Positions 26,302 to 36,488 of a stretch of 64,000 nucleotides of DNA are shown one piece after another. The notes below the pieces were generated by a model. The model had not been told where the DNA came from, did not search any database, and saw only the letters and a program-made list of their open reading frames with translations. The stretch's first letter is position 1. The number at the start of each line of letters is the position of its first letter. Origin of the DNA: Pseudomonas oryzihabitans (GTDB taxonomy: Bacteria > Pseudomonadota > Gammaproteobacteria > Pseudomonadales > Pseudomonadaceae); assembly GCF_001518815.1 (NCBI RefSeq), contig NZ_CP013987.1:3742501-3806500 (forward strand), given 5' to 3'. The position numbers were made by a program, and so were the translations under genes.

Positions 26302-26595
26302 ATGACCGAACAAGACCGCCTGGAACTGGAAGCCGCCGCCTTCCGTACCCTGGTCCAGCACCTGCGCAAGCGCACCGATGTCCAGAACATCGACCTGATG
26401 AACCTTTCCGGTTTCTGCCGCAACTGCCTGTCCAAATGGTACAAGGCCGCCGCGGATGACAAGGGCCTGGAGCTGAGTCTCGATGACGCCCGCGAAGCCG
26501 TCTATGGCATGCCCTATGCCGACTGGAAAGCCCAGCACCAGACCGAAGCCACGCCAGCTCAGGCAGCCGCCTTCCAGGAGCAGCAGAGCAAATGA
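26302..26595 (+). CDS. DUF1244 family protein
   Basis: This 97-residue protein has the strongly conserved DUF1244 core (LVQHLRKRTDVQNIDLMNLS, then GFCRNCLSKWYKAAAD, ending in DAREAVYGMPYADWKAQH). Two cysteines in CRNC could bind metal. The family is small, helical and of unknown function. It lies in the folM operon and overlaps the next gene by four bases. Confidence 0.92.
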   Translation: MTEQDRLELEAAAFRTLVQHLRKRTDVQNIDLMNLSGFCRNCLSKWYKAAADDKGLELSLDDAREAVYGMPYADWKAQHQTEATPAQAAAFQEQQSK

Positions 26596-26930
26596 GCGAC
26601 CTGTCCAGCTTTCGCGCCAGCCTGGCCAGTGGCGATCATGCCTTCGCCGACACCCTGGCCTTTGTCACCGAGCACTACCACTACCAGCCTACCGCCTTTC
26701 GCAACGGTGACGTCGACAATGCCGCCGGCCAGAACGAAGGCTCCTGCAAGACCCTGGGGTTGGCCACACTCGAAGGCCTGAGCGATCAGGAAGCCCTGTT
26801 GGCCTTTGGCGAGCACTATCGCAGTGTGCTGCAGACGCCCGAGGGCAGTGACCACGCCAACATTCGCGCCCTCCTCGCCAACGGCCTGGCCAAGGTGCAC
26901 TTCCAGGGCGAACCCCTGAGTCGTCGCTAG
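26592..26930 (+). CDS. HopJ type III effector-family protein
   Basis: This 112-residue protein carries the HopJ family signature (HYHYQPTAFRNGDVDNAAGQ, then NEGSCKTLGLATLEGLSDQE and FGEHYRSVL). Despite the name, HopJ homologues are widespread in free-living bacteria, algae and plants, and no secretion system is visible here, so a housekeeping role is more likely. It overlaps the DUF1244 gene (ATGA) and is followed by a terminator. Confidence 0.9.
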   Translation: MSDLSSFRASLASGDHAFADTLAFVTEHYHYQPTAFRNGDVDNAAGQNEGSCKTLGLATLEGLSDQEALLAFGEHYRSVLQTPEGSDHANIRALLANGLAKVHFQGEPLSRR

Positions 26931-26946
26931 GGTTTCTGGCGGCCAT

Positions 26947-26977
26947 AAAAAAAGCCCTGCGGATGCAGGGCTTTTTT
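26947..26977. terminator. Bidirectional terminator between the folM operon and lpxC
   Basis: Seven A, AGCCCTGC, gatg loop region, GCAGGGCT and six T. It serves the rightward folM operon and the leftward end of the dcw cluster. Confidence 0.92.
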
Positions 26978-26989
26978 GTAGAACCGGGC

Positions 26990-27904
26990 TCAGACGGCAG
27001 CCGCGGGTCTCATATAGGAAATGGGTGCCAGACCGGAATCTTCGAAGGTGACCACTTCCCAGGCATCACGATCGGCCAGCAGCGCACGCAGCAGACGATT
27101 GTTCATGGCGTGGCCGGACTTGTAGCCGCGGAACTCGCCGATGAGGCTCTTGCCAAGCAGATACAGGTCACCGATGGCGTCGAGGATCTTGTGCTTCACG
27201 AACTCGTCTTCATAGCGAAGACCGTCTTCGTTCATCACGCCCTTCTCGTCCACCACGATGGCGTTGTCCACGCTACCGCCCAGGGCCAGGTTGTGCGAGC
27301 GCAGGAATTCCAGGTCCCGCATGAAGCCAAAGGTACGGGCACGACTGACCTCCTTGAGGAAGGAGGTGCTCGAAAAGTCCACCGAGGCTTTCTGGGTACG
27401 GTTGTTGACCACCGGGTGATCGAAATCTATTTCGAAGGTCACCTTGAAGCCATCGAAAGGCACGAAGGTGGCGCGCTTGTCACCGTCGACGACGGTCACT
27501 TCCCGCTTGATGCGGATGAACTGCTTGGGCGCTTCCTGTTCCTGCAGACCCGCGGACTGGATCAGGAACACGAAGGGGCCGGCGCTGCCGTCCATGATCG
27601 GTACTTCGACCGCGGACAGCTCGACGTAGGCATTGTCGATACCCAGACCGGCCATGGCCGACAGCAGGTGCTCAACGGTACCCACCTTGACGCCACTGTC
27701 ACTGAACAGGTTGGTCGACATGGTGGTTTCACCCACGTTCTCGGCCCAGGCCGGGATTTCCACGACCGGATCGAGATCGGTGCGACGGAACACGATTCCC
27801 GTATCGACCGGAGCCGGCTTCAGGGTCAGGTAAACCTTCTCCCCCGAGTGCAGGCCTACGCCAGTGGCGCGAATGGTGTTCTTGAGGGTGCGTTGTCTAA
27901 TCAT
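26990..27904 (-). CDS. lpxC: UDP-3-O-acyl-N-acetylglucosamine deacetylase
   Basis: This 304-residue zinc enzyme catalyses the committed step of lipid A synthesis. H79 in [12 protein letters not shown] is one zinc ligand, and the [15 protein letters not shown] motif supplies the others (His and Asp). The ATG at 27904 starts the usual [21 protein letters not shown] (N-terminal part [10 protein letters not shown]); the longer frame to 27943 is not needed. It is the last gene of the dcw cluster and is followed by a terminator. Confidence 0.97.
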   Translation of the reverse strand: MIRQRTLKNTIRATGVGLHSGEKVYLTLKPAPVDTGIVFRRTDLDPVVEIPAWAENVGETTMSTNLFSDSGVKVGTVEHLLSAMAGLGIDNAYVELSAVEVPIMDGSAGPFVFLIQSAGLQEQEAPKQFIRIKREVTVVDGDKRATFVPFDGFKVTFEIDFDHPVVNNRTQKASVDFSSTSFLKEVSRARTFGFMRDLEFLRSHNLALGGSVDNAIVVDEKGVMNEDGLRYEDEFVKHKILDAIGDLYLLGKSLIGEFRGYKSGHAMNNRLLRALLADRDAWEVVTFEDSGLAPISYMRPAAAV

Positions 27905-28013
27905 GCCAGGGCCGCTCGGTCGCAGGGTGCGAATGGTGTTCAACGAAGTCGCGATGATAGCAGATGCGAAAATCGATGCCCACTAATCACACCCTGGCTT
28001 GTGATATACCCGA

Positions 28014-29195
28014 TCAATCAGCCTGACGACGCAGGAAGGCCGGGATGTCCAGGTAATCCAGGTCGTCGTTGGGATTGACCTTGGTCGCTGCTGCCGAGCC
28101 GCCATGATTCTGGCTGCCACGACCGGAGCGCATCGAGGTCGGGTACTTGAGGTCGTCGTAGTTGACCGGACCCGCTTCCTGACGTGCAGCGGCCAGGGTC
28201 TGAGCGGTGTTGTCCACCACCTTGACCGGCTTCTCGATGCGCGCACCCAGGCCGGTGGCGACCACGGTGACATGCAGCTCGTCGCGCATTTCCGGATCGA
28301 TCACCGCGCCGACCTTAACGGTGGCGTGCTCGGACGCGAAGTCCTCGATGATCTCACCCACGGCGGCGTATTCACCCAGGGACAGGTCCAGGCCGGCAGT
28401 GATGTTGACCAGGATGCCACGGGCGCCGTGCAGGTTGACGTCTTCCAGCAGCGGGTTGCGGATGGCCGCTTCGGTGGCTTCACGTGCACGGTTCGGACCG
28501 CTGGCGTGACCAGTACCCATCATGGCCATGCCCATCTCGCCCATCACGGTCTTGACGTCGGCGAAGTCGACGTTCATCAGGCCGGGACGCTGCATGATGT
28601 CGGAGATACCACGGACGGCGCCGGCGAGAACGTCGTCAGCCTTGGCGAAGGCAGCCAGCAGGCTGGCGTCCTTGCCCAGAATGGTCAGCAGCTTCTCGTT
28701 GGGGATGGTGATCAGCGAGTCGACACATTCGGACAGGGAACGGATACCTTCGTCGGCGACCTGCATGCGCTTGCGGCCTTCGAAGGGGAAAGGACGGGTG
28801 ACCACGGCAACGGTCAGGATACCCATTTCCTTGGCCACCTCGGCAATGATCGGCGCAGCACCGGTACCGGTGCCACCGCCCATGCCGGTGGTGATGAAGA
28901 CCATGTCGGCGCCTTCGAGGACTTCGGCGATACGCTCACGATCTTCCATGGCCGCCTGGCGGCCGATTTCCGGGTTGGTGCCAGCACCAAGACCCTTGGT
29001 GACACCCGGGCCGAGTTGCAGCACGGTACGGGATGTGACGTTCTTCAGGGCCTGGGCGTCGGTATTTGCACAGATGAATTCGACGCCTTCAACACCGCTT
29101 TTGACCATGTGGTTAACGGCGTTGCCACCGCCACCGCCCACGCCGATGACTTTGATCACGGCGCTTTGTGGAATGTTGTCTACGAGTTCGAACAT
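28014..29195 (-). CDS. ftsZ: Cell division GTPase FtsZ
   Basis: This 393-residue tubulin homologue forms the Z-ring. The nucleotide motifs are KVIGVGGGGGNAVNH near the N-terminus and GMGGGTGTGAAP around residues 104-115, with the T7 loop VDFADVKTVM and the conserved C-terminal peptide DYLDIPAFLRRQAD that binds FtsA and ZipA. The linker (about residues 320-375) is variable. It is preceded by ftsA with a 54-bp gap that is long for this cluster and may hold a promoter or processing site. Confidence 0.98.
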   Translation of the reverse strand: MFELVDNIPQSAVIKVIGVGGGGGNAVNHMVKSGVEGVEFICANTDAQALKNVTSRTVLQLGPGVTKGLGAGTNPEIGRQAAMEDRERIAEVLEGADMVFITTGMGGGTGTGAAPIIAEVAKEMGILTVAVVTRPFPFEGRKRMQVADEGIRSLSECVDSLITIPNEKLLTILGKDASLLAAFAKADDVLAGAVRGISDIMQRPGLMNVDFADVKTVMGEMGMAMMGTGHASGPNRAREATEAAIRNPLLEDVNLHGARGILVNITAGLDLSLGEYAAVGEIIEDFASEHATVKVGAVIDPEMRDELHVTVVATGLGARIEKPVKVVDNTAQTLAAARQEAGPVNYDDLKYPTSMRSGRGSQNHGGSAAATKVNPNDDLDYLDIPAFLRRQAD

Positions 29196-29249
29196 GGTCC
29201 CCTCTCTTTCCTTTCGGATCTTCGCCTACTGCCGCGGTTTAATTGTGAA

Positions 29250-30494
29250 TTACAAGTTGCCCTGGACCCAACGCTTCATGCGTTCCAGGACTGTGGATTT
29301 GGTTTCGCTGCTATATCCGCCAGAAACAACCGGCAGGGGATCGGTCTGCTTTTGCAGACCATAGAGCAACAGGCCGACGCCTGTGGAATAGATCGGGTTG
29401 CTGATTACATCAGTCAGACCCTTGACCGTCTGGGGCACCCCCAGGCGTACCGGCATATGGAAAATCTCTTCCGCCAGTTCGACCGCGCCTTCCATCTTCG
29501 CGGTACCACCGGTGAGTACGATCCCTGCGGGGATCAGATCCTCGTAACCACTGCGGCGCAGTTCCGCTTGCACCAGTGTGAATAGCTCATCGTAACGGGG
29601 CTCGACCACTTCCGCGAGGGCCTGACGCGACAATTCTCGCGGCGGACGATCACCCACGCTGGGGACCTTGATGGTTTCACCCGGGCCAGCCAGCTTTGCC
29701 AGGGCACAAGCATACCGAATCTTGATTTCTTCGGCATATTGCGTCGGGGTTCTCAAGGCCATGGCGATGTCATTTGTGACTTGGTCGCCAGCAATAGGTA
29801 TCACCGCCGTATGGCGGATGGCGCCTTCGGTAAAGATGGCAATATCGGTAGTGCCGCCACCGATGTCCACCAGGCAAACGCCCAATTCCTTTTCATCATC
29901 TGTCAGCACCGAATAAGCCGAAGCCAGCTGCTCCAGAATGATGTCGTCAACTTCCAGTCCGCAGCGCCGTACGCACTTCTCGATGTTCTGCGCGGCATTG
30001 ACGGCGCAGGTCACCACATGGACCTTGGCTTCCAGTCGGACGCCAGACATGCCCAGGGGCTCACGCACGCCTTCCTGGTTGTCGATCACATAGTCCTGGG
30101 CCAGGGTGTGCAGCACGCGCTGATCGGCAGGAATGGCCACCGCCTGGGCGGCATCGAGTACCCGCTCGATGTCGGCGGGGCTCACTTCACGGTCGCGGAT
30201 CGCCACGATGCCGTGGGAATTCAGACTGCGGATGTGATTGCCGGCAATGCCGACGAAGGCCGAATGGATTCGGCAACCGGCCATCAGCTGGGCTTCTTCG
30301 ATGGCCCGCTGGATGGAGGCGACGGTGGATTCGATGTTGACCACCACGCCTTTCTTGAGCCCGCGCGACGGATGGGTGCCGATTCCGACGATCTCGATCT
30401 GACCATCGGAAGACACCTCGCCGACCAGAGCCACGACCTTGGAAGTGCCGATGTCGAGGCCGACGATCATCTTGCCGCTTTGCACGCTTGCCAT
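29250..30494 (-). CDS. ftsA: Cell division protein FtsA
   Basis: This 414-residue actin-like membrane adaptor tethers FtsZ. It has phosphate-binding GLDIGTSKVVALVGE near the N-terminus, LVDIGGGTTDIAIF in the middle, VLTGGTAKMEG in the second domain, and the C-terminal amphipathic helix MKRWVQGNL that inserts into the inner membrane. It follows ftsQ with a 16-bp gap. Confidence 0.98.
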   Translation of the reverse strand: MASVQSGKMIVGLDIGTSKVVALVGEVSSDGQIEIVGIGTHPSRGLKKGVVVNIESTVASIQRAIEEAQLMAGCRIHSAFVGIAGNHIRSLNSHGIVAIRDREVSPADIERVLDAAQAVAIPADQRVLHTLAQDYVIDNQEGVREPLGMSGVRLEAKVHVVTCAVNAAQNIEKCVRRCGLEVDDIILEQLASAYSVLTDDEKELGVCLVDIGGGTTDIAIFTEGAIRHTAVIPIAGDQVTNDIAMALRTPTQYAEEIKIRYACALAKLAGPGETIKVPSVGDRPPRELSRQALAEVVEPRYDELFTLVQAELRRSGYEDLIPAGIVLTGGTAKMEGAVELAEEIFHMPVRLGVPQTVKGLTDVISNPIYSTGVGLLLYGLQKQTDPLPVVSGGYSSETKSTVLERMKRWVQGNL

Positions 30495-30510
30495 AGTAAA
30501 AAACTTCTCC

Positions 30511-31365
30511 TCAATGCTTGGCCGGTTCGGTCACGGGGGTGGCAGCGATAGCGGGATCACGCCAGGCCACGGCCAGACCGTTCGGATAACGCAGATCGAT
30601 CCGCGCGATATTGTCCATCTGTGCCTTGAGCACCTGATCGTACAGGCGCATGAAGCGCCGCATCTTTTCCACCAGCTGGTCGCGGCCGAACACCAGTTCC
30701 AGGCCCTGACCAGTGGTGAGGTACCAGCTGCCGCGCTCCTGCATTTCCAGGCGTGCCACGGTGTAACCGAGCGGCCGGAGCATCTGGCTGAACATCTGGT
30801 ACTGCTGCATCACTTGCTGCTGGGCCCGTTTGGGGCCATACAGTCGCGGTAGATTGTCATAGTTGGCCAGATCCTGTGGGGCAAAAGCCTCACCCTGGTT
30901 ATTCAGCAGCGCCTCGTCACCCCAACGGGCGATGGGCATCTGCTCTTCCAGGCGGATGCTGATCTCGTCAGGCCAGACCCGACGCACCTCGGCATGGGCG
31001 ATCCAGGGCATGGTTTCCAGTTCGTGGCGCATGTCGGCCAGGTCGACCTGGAAGAAGGTGGTACCCACGAAGGGAGCGATGCGCTGCTGCACCGCTCCCT
31101 GACTGATATAGGACAGATCGCCCTTGACGCTGACCTTGGCGATTGGCCGGTCGGCATAAGGCAGCAGCTTCTGGGCCCCTTCGTAGGTGCCAAAGCCCAA
31201 TCCCAGCAGCAGGAACGGCCAGAGGATGCGCTTGAGCAGGCCCAGGCTTGGGCGCGGCAGGCGCGTCGACAGCGGCTCTTCGGCGACCAGGCGACTGGCG
31301 CCCCGCTGCTCGACATTGCGCGAACGGCCAAAGCCGGGCTGGTTGTGACGTAGGGTGGCGACCAA
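30511..31365 (-). CDS. ftsQ: Cell division protein FtsQ
   Basis: This 284-residue bitopic divisome protein has a short cytoplasmic N-terminus, one membrane helix ([19 protein letters not shown]), a POTRA domain (ISKVSV-like [20 protein letters not shown]) and a periplasmic beta domain that recruits FtsL/FtsB. The start is TTG at 31365. The N-terminus ([17 protein letters not shown]) aligns by eye with pseudomonad FtsQ, and GGAGGG lies nine bases upstream inside the mini-ORF that replaces ddlB. Expression is therefore probably coupled to that mini-ORF. Confidence 0.95.
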   Translation of the reverse strand: MVATLRHNQPGFGRSRNVEQRGASRLVAEEPLSTRLPRPSLGLLKRILWPFLLLGLGFGTYEGAQKLLPYADRPIAKVSVKGDLSYISQGAVQQRIAPFVGTTFFQVDLADMRHELETMPWIAHAEVRRVWPDEISIRLEEQMPIARWGDEALLNNQGEAFAPQDLANYDNLPRLYGPKRAQQQVMQQYQMFSQMLRPLGYTVARLEMQERGSWYLTTGQGLELVFGRDQLVEKMRRFMRLYDQVLKAQMDNIARIDLRYPNGLAVAWRDPAIAATPVTEPAKH

Positions 31366-31368
31366 GGT

Positions 31369-31434
31369 TCAGCCCTCCACGTGCGCGCCGGCAGCAGGAA
31401 CTGCCAGCAATAGGTTGGATGGATGACGGCTCAT
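31369..31434 (-). CDS. 21-codon ORF occupying the ddlB position
   Basis: This ORF begins with an ATG that overlaps the murC stop (ATGA) and ends three bases before the ftsQ TTG. It encodes 21 residues, [10 protein letters not shown] then [11 protein letters not shown]. In other gammaproteobacterial dcw clusters a ddlB gene of about 310 codons fills this position. I see no clear DdlB sequence in it; it may be a fused remnant of ddlB ends or random sequence selected to keep translational coupling and to carry the GGAGGG site for ftsQ. Whether the peptide matters is unknown. Confidence 0.5.
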   Translation of the reverse strand: MSRHPSNLLLAVPAAGAHVEG

Positions 31435-32888
31435 GCCGAGCTCCCAGCGGTCGCGGCGGTGGCGAACAGCGGGTGGTTGAGCAGTTGCGGCGCCAGCGCA
31501 CCGATGTCGCCCGCGCCCTGGCACAGCAGGATGTCGCCTGGGCGCAGCAGCGGTTTGACCAGCGGGGCGATGTTGCTGCCACGCTCCACATAGATCGGAT
31601 CGAGCTGGCCGCGCTGGCGAATGCTATGGCAGAGCTGACGGCTGTCCGCCCCGGGGATCGGCTCTTCGCCGGCCGGATAGACTTCCATCAGCAGCAGGAC
31701 GTTGGCATCGGCCAGGACCTGGACGAAGTCCTCGTAGAGATCGCGGGTGCGGCTGAAACGGTGCGGCTGATAGACCATCACCAGCCGGCGCTCGGGCCAG
31801 CCACCGCGTACGGCCTTGATCACCGCGGCGACTTCACGCGGGTGGTGACCGTAGTCGTCGACCAGCATGACGCTGCCGCCAGCGACCGGCAGTTCGCCGT
31901 AGACCTGGAAGCGCCGCCCGACCCCTTGGAAGCCGGACAGACCATTGAGGATGGCCTCGTCGCTGACGCCTTCGTCGGTGGCAATGGCGATGGTGGCCAG
32001 GGCGTTGAGCACATTGTGCACGCCCGGCATGTTGACCGAGACCGCCAGCGGTGCACGCCCCTCACGTAGGACGGTGAAATAGGTGCGCATGCCTTCCTGG
32101 CGGATATCCACGGCGCGTACGTCGGCGTCTTCGGCGGTGCCGTAGGTGACGGTGGGACGAGCGACCTGGGGAATGATCTCGCGCACCACCGGGTCGTCGA
32201 CGCAGAGCACGGCCAGGCCATAGAACGGCAGGTTGTGCAGGAAATCGACGAAGGTGCGCTTGAGCCGATTGAAGTCACCTTCGTAGGTGCTCATGTGGTC
32301 GGCGTCGATGTTGGTGACCACGGCGACCATGGGCTGCAGGTGCAGGAAGCTGGCGTCGCTCTCATCGGCCTCGGCGACCAGATAACGGCTGGTGCCGAGC
32401 TGGGCGTTGGTGCCGGCGGCGTTCAGACGTCCCCCGATGACGAAGGTGGGATCCAGACCCTCGGCGGCGAACACCGAGGCGATCAGGCTGGTGGTGGTGG
32501 TCTTGCCATGGGTGCCGGCGACGGCGATGCCATGACGATAGCGCATCAGCTCGGCGAGCATCTCGGCGCGAGGCACCACGGGAATGCGCTGTTCGAGGGC
32601 AGCGGACACCTCGGGATTGGATCTGTTGATGGCGCTGGACACCACCAGAACGTCGACCTGATCCAGGTTTTCCGCGCGATGGCCGATATAGATGCGCGCA
32701 CCGAACTGCTGCAGGCGTGCCGTGACCGCGGACTCCTTGAGGTCGGAGCCCGAGACTTCGTAACCCAGATTCAGCAGCACCTCGGCGATACCGCACATGC
32801 CGACGCCACCGATACCGACGAAATGGATGCGCCGAATGCTGCGCATGCGCCGAACCTCGGCCTGAATGGCACTTTGCGACTTAACCAC
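31431..32888 (-). CDS. murC: UDP-N-acetylmuramate--L-alanine ligase
   Basis: This 485-residue Mur ligase adds L-Ala to UDP-MurNAc. It has the N-terminal Rossmann [17 protein letters not shown], the ATP loop [10 protein letters not shown], the central [12 protein letters not shown] and the C-terminal [10 protein letters not shown]. The start is GTG at 32888, overlapping the murG stop by eight bases; the open frame further upstream is murG antisense-frame sequence. Its stop overlaps the following mini-ORF, where ddlB would normally start. Confidence 0.97.
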   Translation of the reverse strand: MVKSQSAIQAEVRRMRSIRRIHFVGIGGVGMCGIAEVLLNLGYEVSGSDLKESAVTARLQQFGARIYIGHRAENLDQVDVLVVSSAINRSNPEVSAALEQRIPVVPRAEMLAELMRYRHGIAVAGTHGKTTTTSLIASVFAAEGLDPTFVIGGRLNAAGTNAQLGTSRYLVAEADESDASFLHLQPMVAVVTNIDADHMSTYEGDFNRLKRTFVDFLHNLPFYGLAVLCVDDPVVREIIPQVARPTVTYGTAEDADVRAVDIRQEGMRTYFTVLREGRAPLAVSVNMPGVHNVLNALATIAIATDEGVSDEAILNGLSGFQGVGRRFQVYGELPVAGGSVMLVDDYGHHPREVAAVIKAVRGGWPERRLVMVYQPHRFSRTRDLYEDFVQVLADANVLLLMEVYPAGEEPIPGADSRQLCHSIRQRGQLDPIYVERGSNIAPLVKPLLRPGDILLCQGAGDIGALAPQLLNHPLFATAATAGSSA

Positions 32889-33951
32889 GGGCAACCTCCA
32901 GACAGGCGTCGACGACGGCACGGGTCGCATCGGGTTTGGCCAGGGCACGGCTGCTAGCGGCCATGTCGGCAAGACGTTCGGGATGCATCAGGACCTCGGT
33001 AAGCTGCGCGGCGAGATCCGCCGGGCGGGTGGAATGTTGGGGCAGCACCACACCGGCACCGGCACGCTCCAGGAAGCGGGCGTTGCTGGTCTGGTGGTCG
33101 TCGATGGCGTGAGGCAGCGGAATCAGCAGCGCCGGCAGGCCGGTGGCCGTCAGCTCGGCGACGGTCAGGGCACCGGCCCGACAGATCACCAGATCGGCCC
33201 AGGCATAGGCAGCGGCCATGTCGGCGATGAAGGGCTGGACATCGGCCTCCACCGCGGCATTGGCATAACGCTCGGCGGTCACCTCGGCATGCTGGCGGCC
33301 GGCCTGGTGGCGCACATTGGGCCGCAGACCAGCGGGCAACTGGGCCAGCGCCTCGGGCAACAGCTTGTTGAGCGGCTCGGCGCCCAGGCTGCCACCTAGC
33401 ACCAGCAGGTTGGCGGCGCGCTCGTCCAGCGGTGCGCGGGTCACCGGGGCGAAGAGTTCGGCGCGCACCGGATTGCCGGTGGACAGGCGTTTGGCGGAGG
33501 CCGGGAAGGTATCGGCGAAGCCTTCGCACACGCGCGCGGCCAAGGGCACCAGCAGGCGATTGGCGGTGCCGGCATGGGCGTTCTGCTCGTGGATCACCAG
33601 CGGAATATTGCATAGCTTGGCCGCCAGGCCACCGGGACCGGTGACAAAGCCGCCCAGGCCCAGTACGCAGATCGGCTTGAGCCGGCGCATGAGACCTATG
33701 GCCTGCATCAGGGCGCCGCTGAGTTGCAGAGGCGCCTTCACCAAGGAGCGCATGCCCTTGCCGCGCAGACCGGTGACTGGAATGTGGTGCAGGGTAATGC
33801 CGGCCTTGGGCACCACATCGTTTTCAATACCGCGCGGGGTGCCCAGCCAGTGGACGGTATAGCCGCGGGCTTCGAACTCGCGGGCGCAGGCCAGCGCCGG
33901 GAAGACGTGCCCGCCTGTGCCACCCGCCATGATGAGGACGTTAGCGGACAT
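32881..33951 (-). CDS. murG: UDP-GlcNAc:undecaprenyl-PP-MurNAc-pentapeptide GlcNAc transferase
   Basis: This 356-residue GT-B glycosyltransferase converts lipid I to lipid II at the inner membrane. The glycine-rich loop [14 protein letters not shown] is at residues 8-21, the second G-loop is [13 protein letters not shown], and the UDP-GlcNAc-binding segment is [13 protein letters not shown]. The ATG at 33951 is the family start and overlaps the ftsW 3' end by 11 bases. Confidence 0.97.
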   Translation of the reverse strand: MSANVLIMAGGTGGHVFPALACAREFEARGYTVHWLGTPRGIENDVVPKAGITLHHIPVTGLRGKGMRSLVKAPLQLSGALMQAIGLMRRLKPICVLGLGGFVTGPGGLAAKLCNIPLVIHEQNAHAGTANRLLVPLAARVCEGFADTFPASAKRLSTGNPVRAELFAPVTRAPLDERAANLLVLGGSLGAEPLNKLLPEALAQLPAGLRPNVRHQAGRQHAEVTAERYANAAVEADVQPFIADMAAAYAWADLVICRAGALTVAELTATGLPALLIPLPHAIDDHQTSNARFLERAGAGVVLPQHSTRPADLAAQLTEVLMHPERLADMAASSRALAKPDATRAVVDACLEVARG

Positions 33952-35143
33952 CAGCGAAATCCTCCTCGGTGAATTCCACATCCTCGGTATCCGCGAGCGT
34001 TCGCCGTTCCCACTCGATGCGCAGCAACAGCCCCATGCTCACGCAGCAGATCACCAGGGAACTGCCGCCATAACTGAGGAAAGGCAATGTCAGGCCCTTA
34101 GTCGGCAGCAGGCCGACGTTCACCCCGATGTTGATCAGAAACTGACCGATCCAGAGCATCGACAGACCATAGGCCACATAGGCCGAGAAGAACTGCTTGG
34201 ACTGCTCGGCCCAGTGGCCGATGAACAGGCCACGGACGCAGACGAAGAGGAACAGGCCGACGGTGGCCATGGCGCCGATCAGCCCCAGCTCTTCGGCCAG
34301 CACGGCGAAGAGGAAGTCGGTGTGGGCTTCGGGCAGATAGAACTGCTTCTGGATGCTGTTACCCAGGCCCAGACCGGTCCAGCCGCCGCGACCGAAGGCG
34401 ATCAGCGCCTGGGTCAGCTGGTAGCCGGAACCGAACTGGTCGGCCCAGGGATCGGTAAAGGTGATCAGGCGCTGCATCCGGTAGGACTGGGTCTGCACCA
34501 GGACGAACACCGCCAGTACCGCCAGGGCGACCATCAGCATGAAGCGGAACAGGCCGACACCGCCGAGGAACAGCATGGCGCCGGCGGCGCCCATCATCAC
34601 CACGGTAGCGCCGAAGTCGGGCTCGCGCAGCAGCAGCATGGCCATCGGCAGGAGCACGATGAAGGGCTTGAAGAAACCGGCCCAGGTATGGCGCACCTCG
34701 TGCTGACGGCGCACCAGGTAACCTGACAGATAGAGCACCACGAAGACCTTGGCGATCTCCGAGGGCTGCACGTTGAAGATGCCGAAGCCGATCCAGCGCA
34801 ACGAGCCGTTCACCTCGCGACCGATGCCGGGCACCAGTACCGCCACCAGCAGCAGGAAGGCGATGATCAGCAGCGGAAAGCCGAAGCGCTGCCAGGTGGC
34901 CATGGGGATCAGCATCACCACGCCGCAGGCAACGAAGCCGATGGCCAGGTAGACCAGGTGGCGATACATGAAATACAGCGGATTGCCGGATTGAGCCGCG
35001 GCGACCTCGGACGAAGCCGAGGTCACCATCACCAGGCCAAGGCCGAGCAGCAACAGACAGCCGGCCAGCAGCGGGAAGTCCAGGTCGATGCCATGACGGC
35101 TGGCCAGCGGCGAGGGATAGGGGCGCAGCAGGCTGAGAATCAT
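33941..35143 (-). CDS. ftsW: SEDS-family peptidoglycan glycosyltransferase FtsW
   Basis: This 400-residue polytopic (about 10 helices) enzyme polymerises septal glycan with FtsI. It carries the SEDS signatures NVQPSEIAKVFVVLYL, the large periplasmic loop ending in YQLTQALIAFGRGGWTGLGLG, FLFAVLAEELGLIGA and the C-terminal LPFLSYGGSSLV. The ATG at 35143, preceded by GGAGGG inside murD, overlaps the murD stop as ATGA. Confidence 0.97.
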   Translation of the reverse strand: MILSLLRPYPSPLASRHGIDLDFPLLAGCLLLLGLGLVMVTSASSEVAAAQSGNPLYFMYRHLVYLAIGFVACGVVMLIPMATWQRFGFPLLIIAFLLLVAVLVPGIGREVNGSLRWIGFGIFNVQPSEIAKVFVVLYLSGYLVRRQHEVRHTWAGFFKPFIVLLPMAMLLLREPDFGATVVMMGAAGAMLFLGGVGLFRFMLMVALAVLAVFVLVQTQSYRMQRLITFTDPWADQFGSGYQLTQALIAFGRGGWTGLGLGNSIQKQFYLPEAHTDFLFAVLAEELGLIGAMATVGLFLFVCVRGLFIGHWAEQSKQFFSAYVAYGLSMLWIGQFLINIGVNVGLLPTKGLTLPFLSYGGSSLVICCVSMGLLLRIEWERRTLADTEDVEFTEEDFADVR

Positions 35144-36483
35144 GACAAGCCCTCCACGGCCTGGGCGAACAGCCGTCCGCGTTCCTCGAAGTTGCGGAAC
35201 ATGTCGAGACTGGCACAGGCCGGCGACAACAGCACGGCATCGCCTGGCTGGGCCAGGCTGCGGCTTTCGCGCACGGCTTCCTCCAGCGTAGCAACGTGCA
35301 CCTGCTTGACGGCCGGAGGCAGTATCTCGGCGATCCGCGCGGCATCGCGTCCCAGCAGTACCACGGCGCGGCAATGGCGACCGATGGGTTCGCGCAAGGC
35401 GCTGAAGTCGGCGCCCTTGCCATCGCCACCGGCGATCAGCACCAGTTGGCCGACGATGTCGTCGCCCAGGCCTTCGACGGCCGCCAGGGCAGCGCCGACA
35501 TTGGTCGCCTTGGAATCGTTGTAGTAGCTGACGCCTGCGACCTCACCCACCCACTGGCAGCGGTGCTCCAGACCAGGAAAGGCACGCAGCGCCTCCAGCA
35601 TGGGCGCCAGCGGCAACCCTGCGGCCTGACCGAGCGCGAGCGCGGCCAGCGCATTACTGTGATTGTGAGTGCCACGGATCTTGAGTTCCTCGACATCCAG
35701 CAGGTTGTCGAAGGCCAGCGCCAGATAGCGGCGACCCTCCTCCTCGCGAATGCCGAAGGCACGGAAATCCGGACGCCCCAGGCCAAAGGTCAGGCAGGGC
35801 ACGCCCTCGCCGATCAGTGGCCGCGACAGCGCATCGTCGCGATTGACCACCACCTGGCGGGCGCCCCGGAAGATGCGGTGCTTGGCCTGGTGATAGGCCG
35901 GCATGCCGGTATAGCGATCCATGTGGTCTTCGCTGAGGTTGAGCACCGTGGCCACCTCGGCGTCCAGCCGCTCGCAGGTCTCCAGCTGGAAGCTCGACAG
36001 CTCCAGCACATAGAGCTCGACGTCATCGGCCAGCAGATCCAGCGCCGGAGTGCCCAGATTGCCACCCACGGCGACGCGCTTGCCGGCGCGCCGGGCCATG
36101 TCACCGACCAGGGTGGTGACGGTGCTCTTGGCGTTGGAACCGGTGATGGCAACGAGGGGCGCGCGGGCATGGCGCACGAAGAGATCGATGTCGCCGGACA
36201 GCCGCACGCCACGGGCAGCGGCCTGTTGCAGGGCCGGCGTTTCCAGCGCCAGGCCCGGACTCACATAGAGCTCGGCAGCCCGGGCGAGGAAGTCGACGTC
36301 CAGCTCACCGCAGCACACCTCGATCCCGGGGTACTGGGTTCTCAGGGTCTCCAGTTCCGGCGGCTGTTCCCGCGTGTCGGCCACGGCAAAGGGCACGCCC
36401 CGGCGCGCGAGAAAGCGCACCAGCGACATGCCACTCTTGCCGAGGCCGACGACGATACGGAACTGGTCGGAAGCGATGAGCAC
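35140..36483 (-). CDS. murD: UDP-N-acetylmuramoylalanine--D-glutamate ligase
   Basis: This 447-residue cytoplasmic Mur ligase adds D-Glu. It shows VVGLGKSGMSLVRFL at the N-terminus, the ATP loop ITGSNAKSTVTTLV, the central NLSEDHMDRY and the C-terminal substrate residues LSPACASLDMFRNFEERG. It is five bases from mraY and overlaps ftsW. Confidence 0.97.
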   Translation of the reverse strand: MLIASDQFRIVVGLGKSGMSLVRFLARRGVPFAVADTREQPPELETLRTQYPGIEVCCGELDVDFLARAAELYVSPGLALETPALQQAAARGVRLSGDIDLFVRHARAPLVAITGSNAKSTVTTLVGDMARRAGKRVAVGGNLGTPALDLLADDVELYVLELSSFQLETCERLDAEVATVLNLSEDHMDRYTGMPAYHQAKHRIFRGARQVVVNRDDALSRPLIGEGVPCLTFGLGRPDFRAFGIREEEGRRYLALAFDNLLDVEELKIRGTHNHSNALAALALGQAAGLPLAPMLEALRAFPGLEHRCQWVGEVAGVSYYNDSKATNVGAALAAVEGLGDDIVGQLVLIAGGDGKGADFSALREPIGRHCRAVVLLGRDAARIAEILPPAVKQVHVATLEEAVRESRSLAQPGDAVLLSPACASLDMFRNFEERGRLFAQAVEGLS

Positions 36484-36488
36484 TGCGG

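Noticed and set aside
26592-26930. HopJ gene as evidence for a type III secretion system
   Set aside because: HopJ homologues are common outside pathogens and no secretion apparatus is present in the window.
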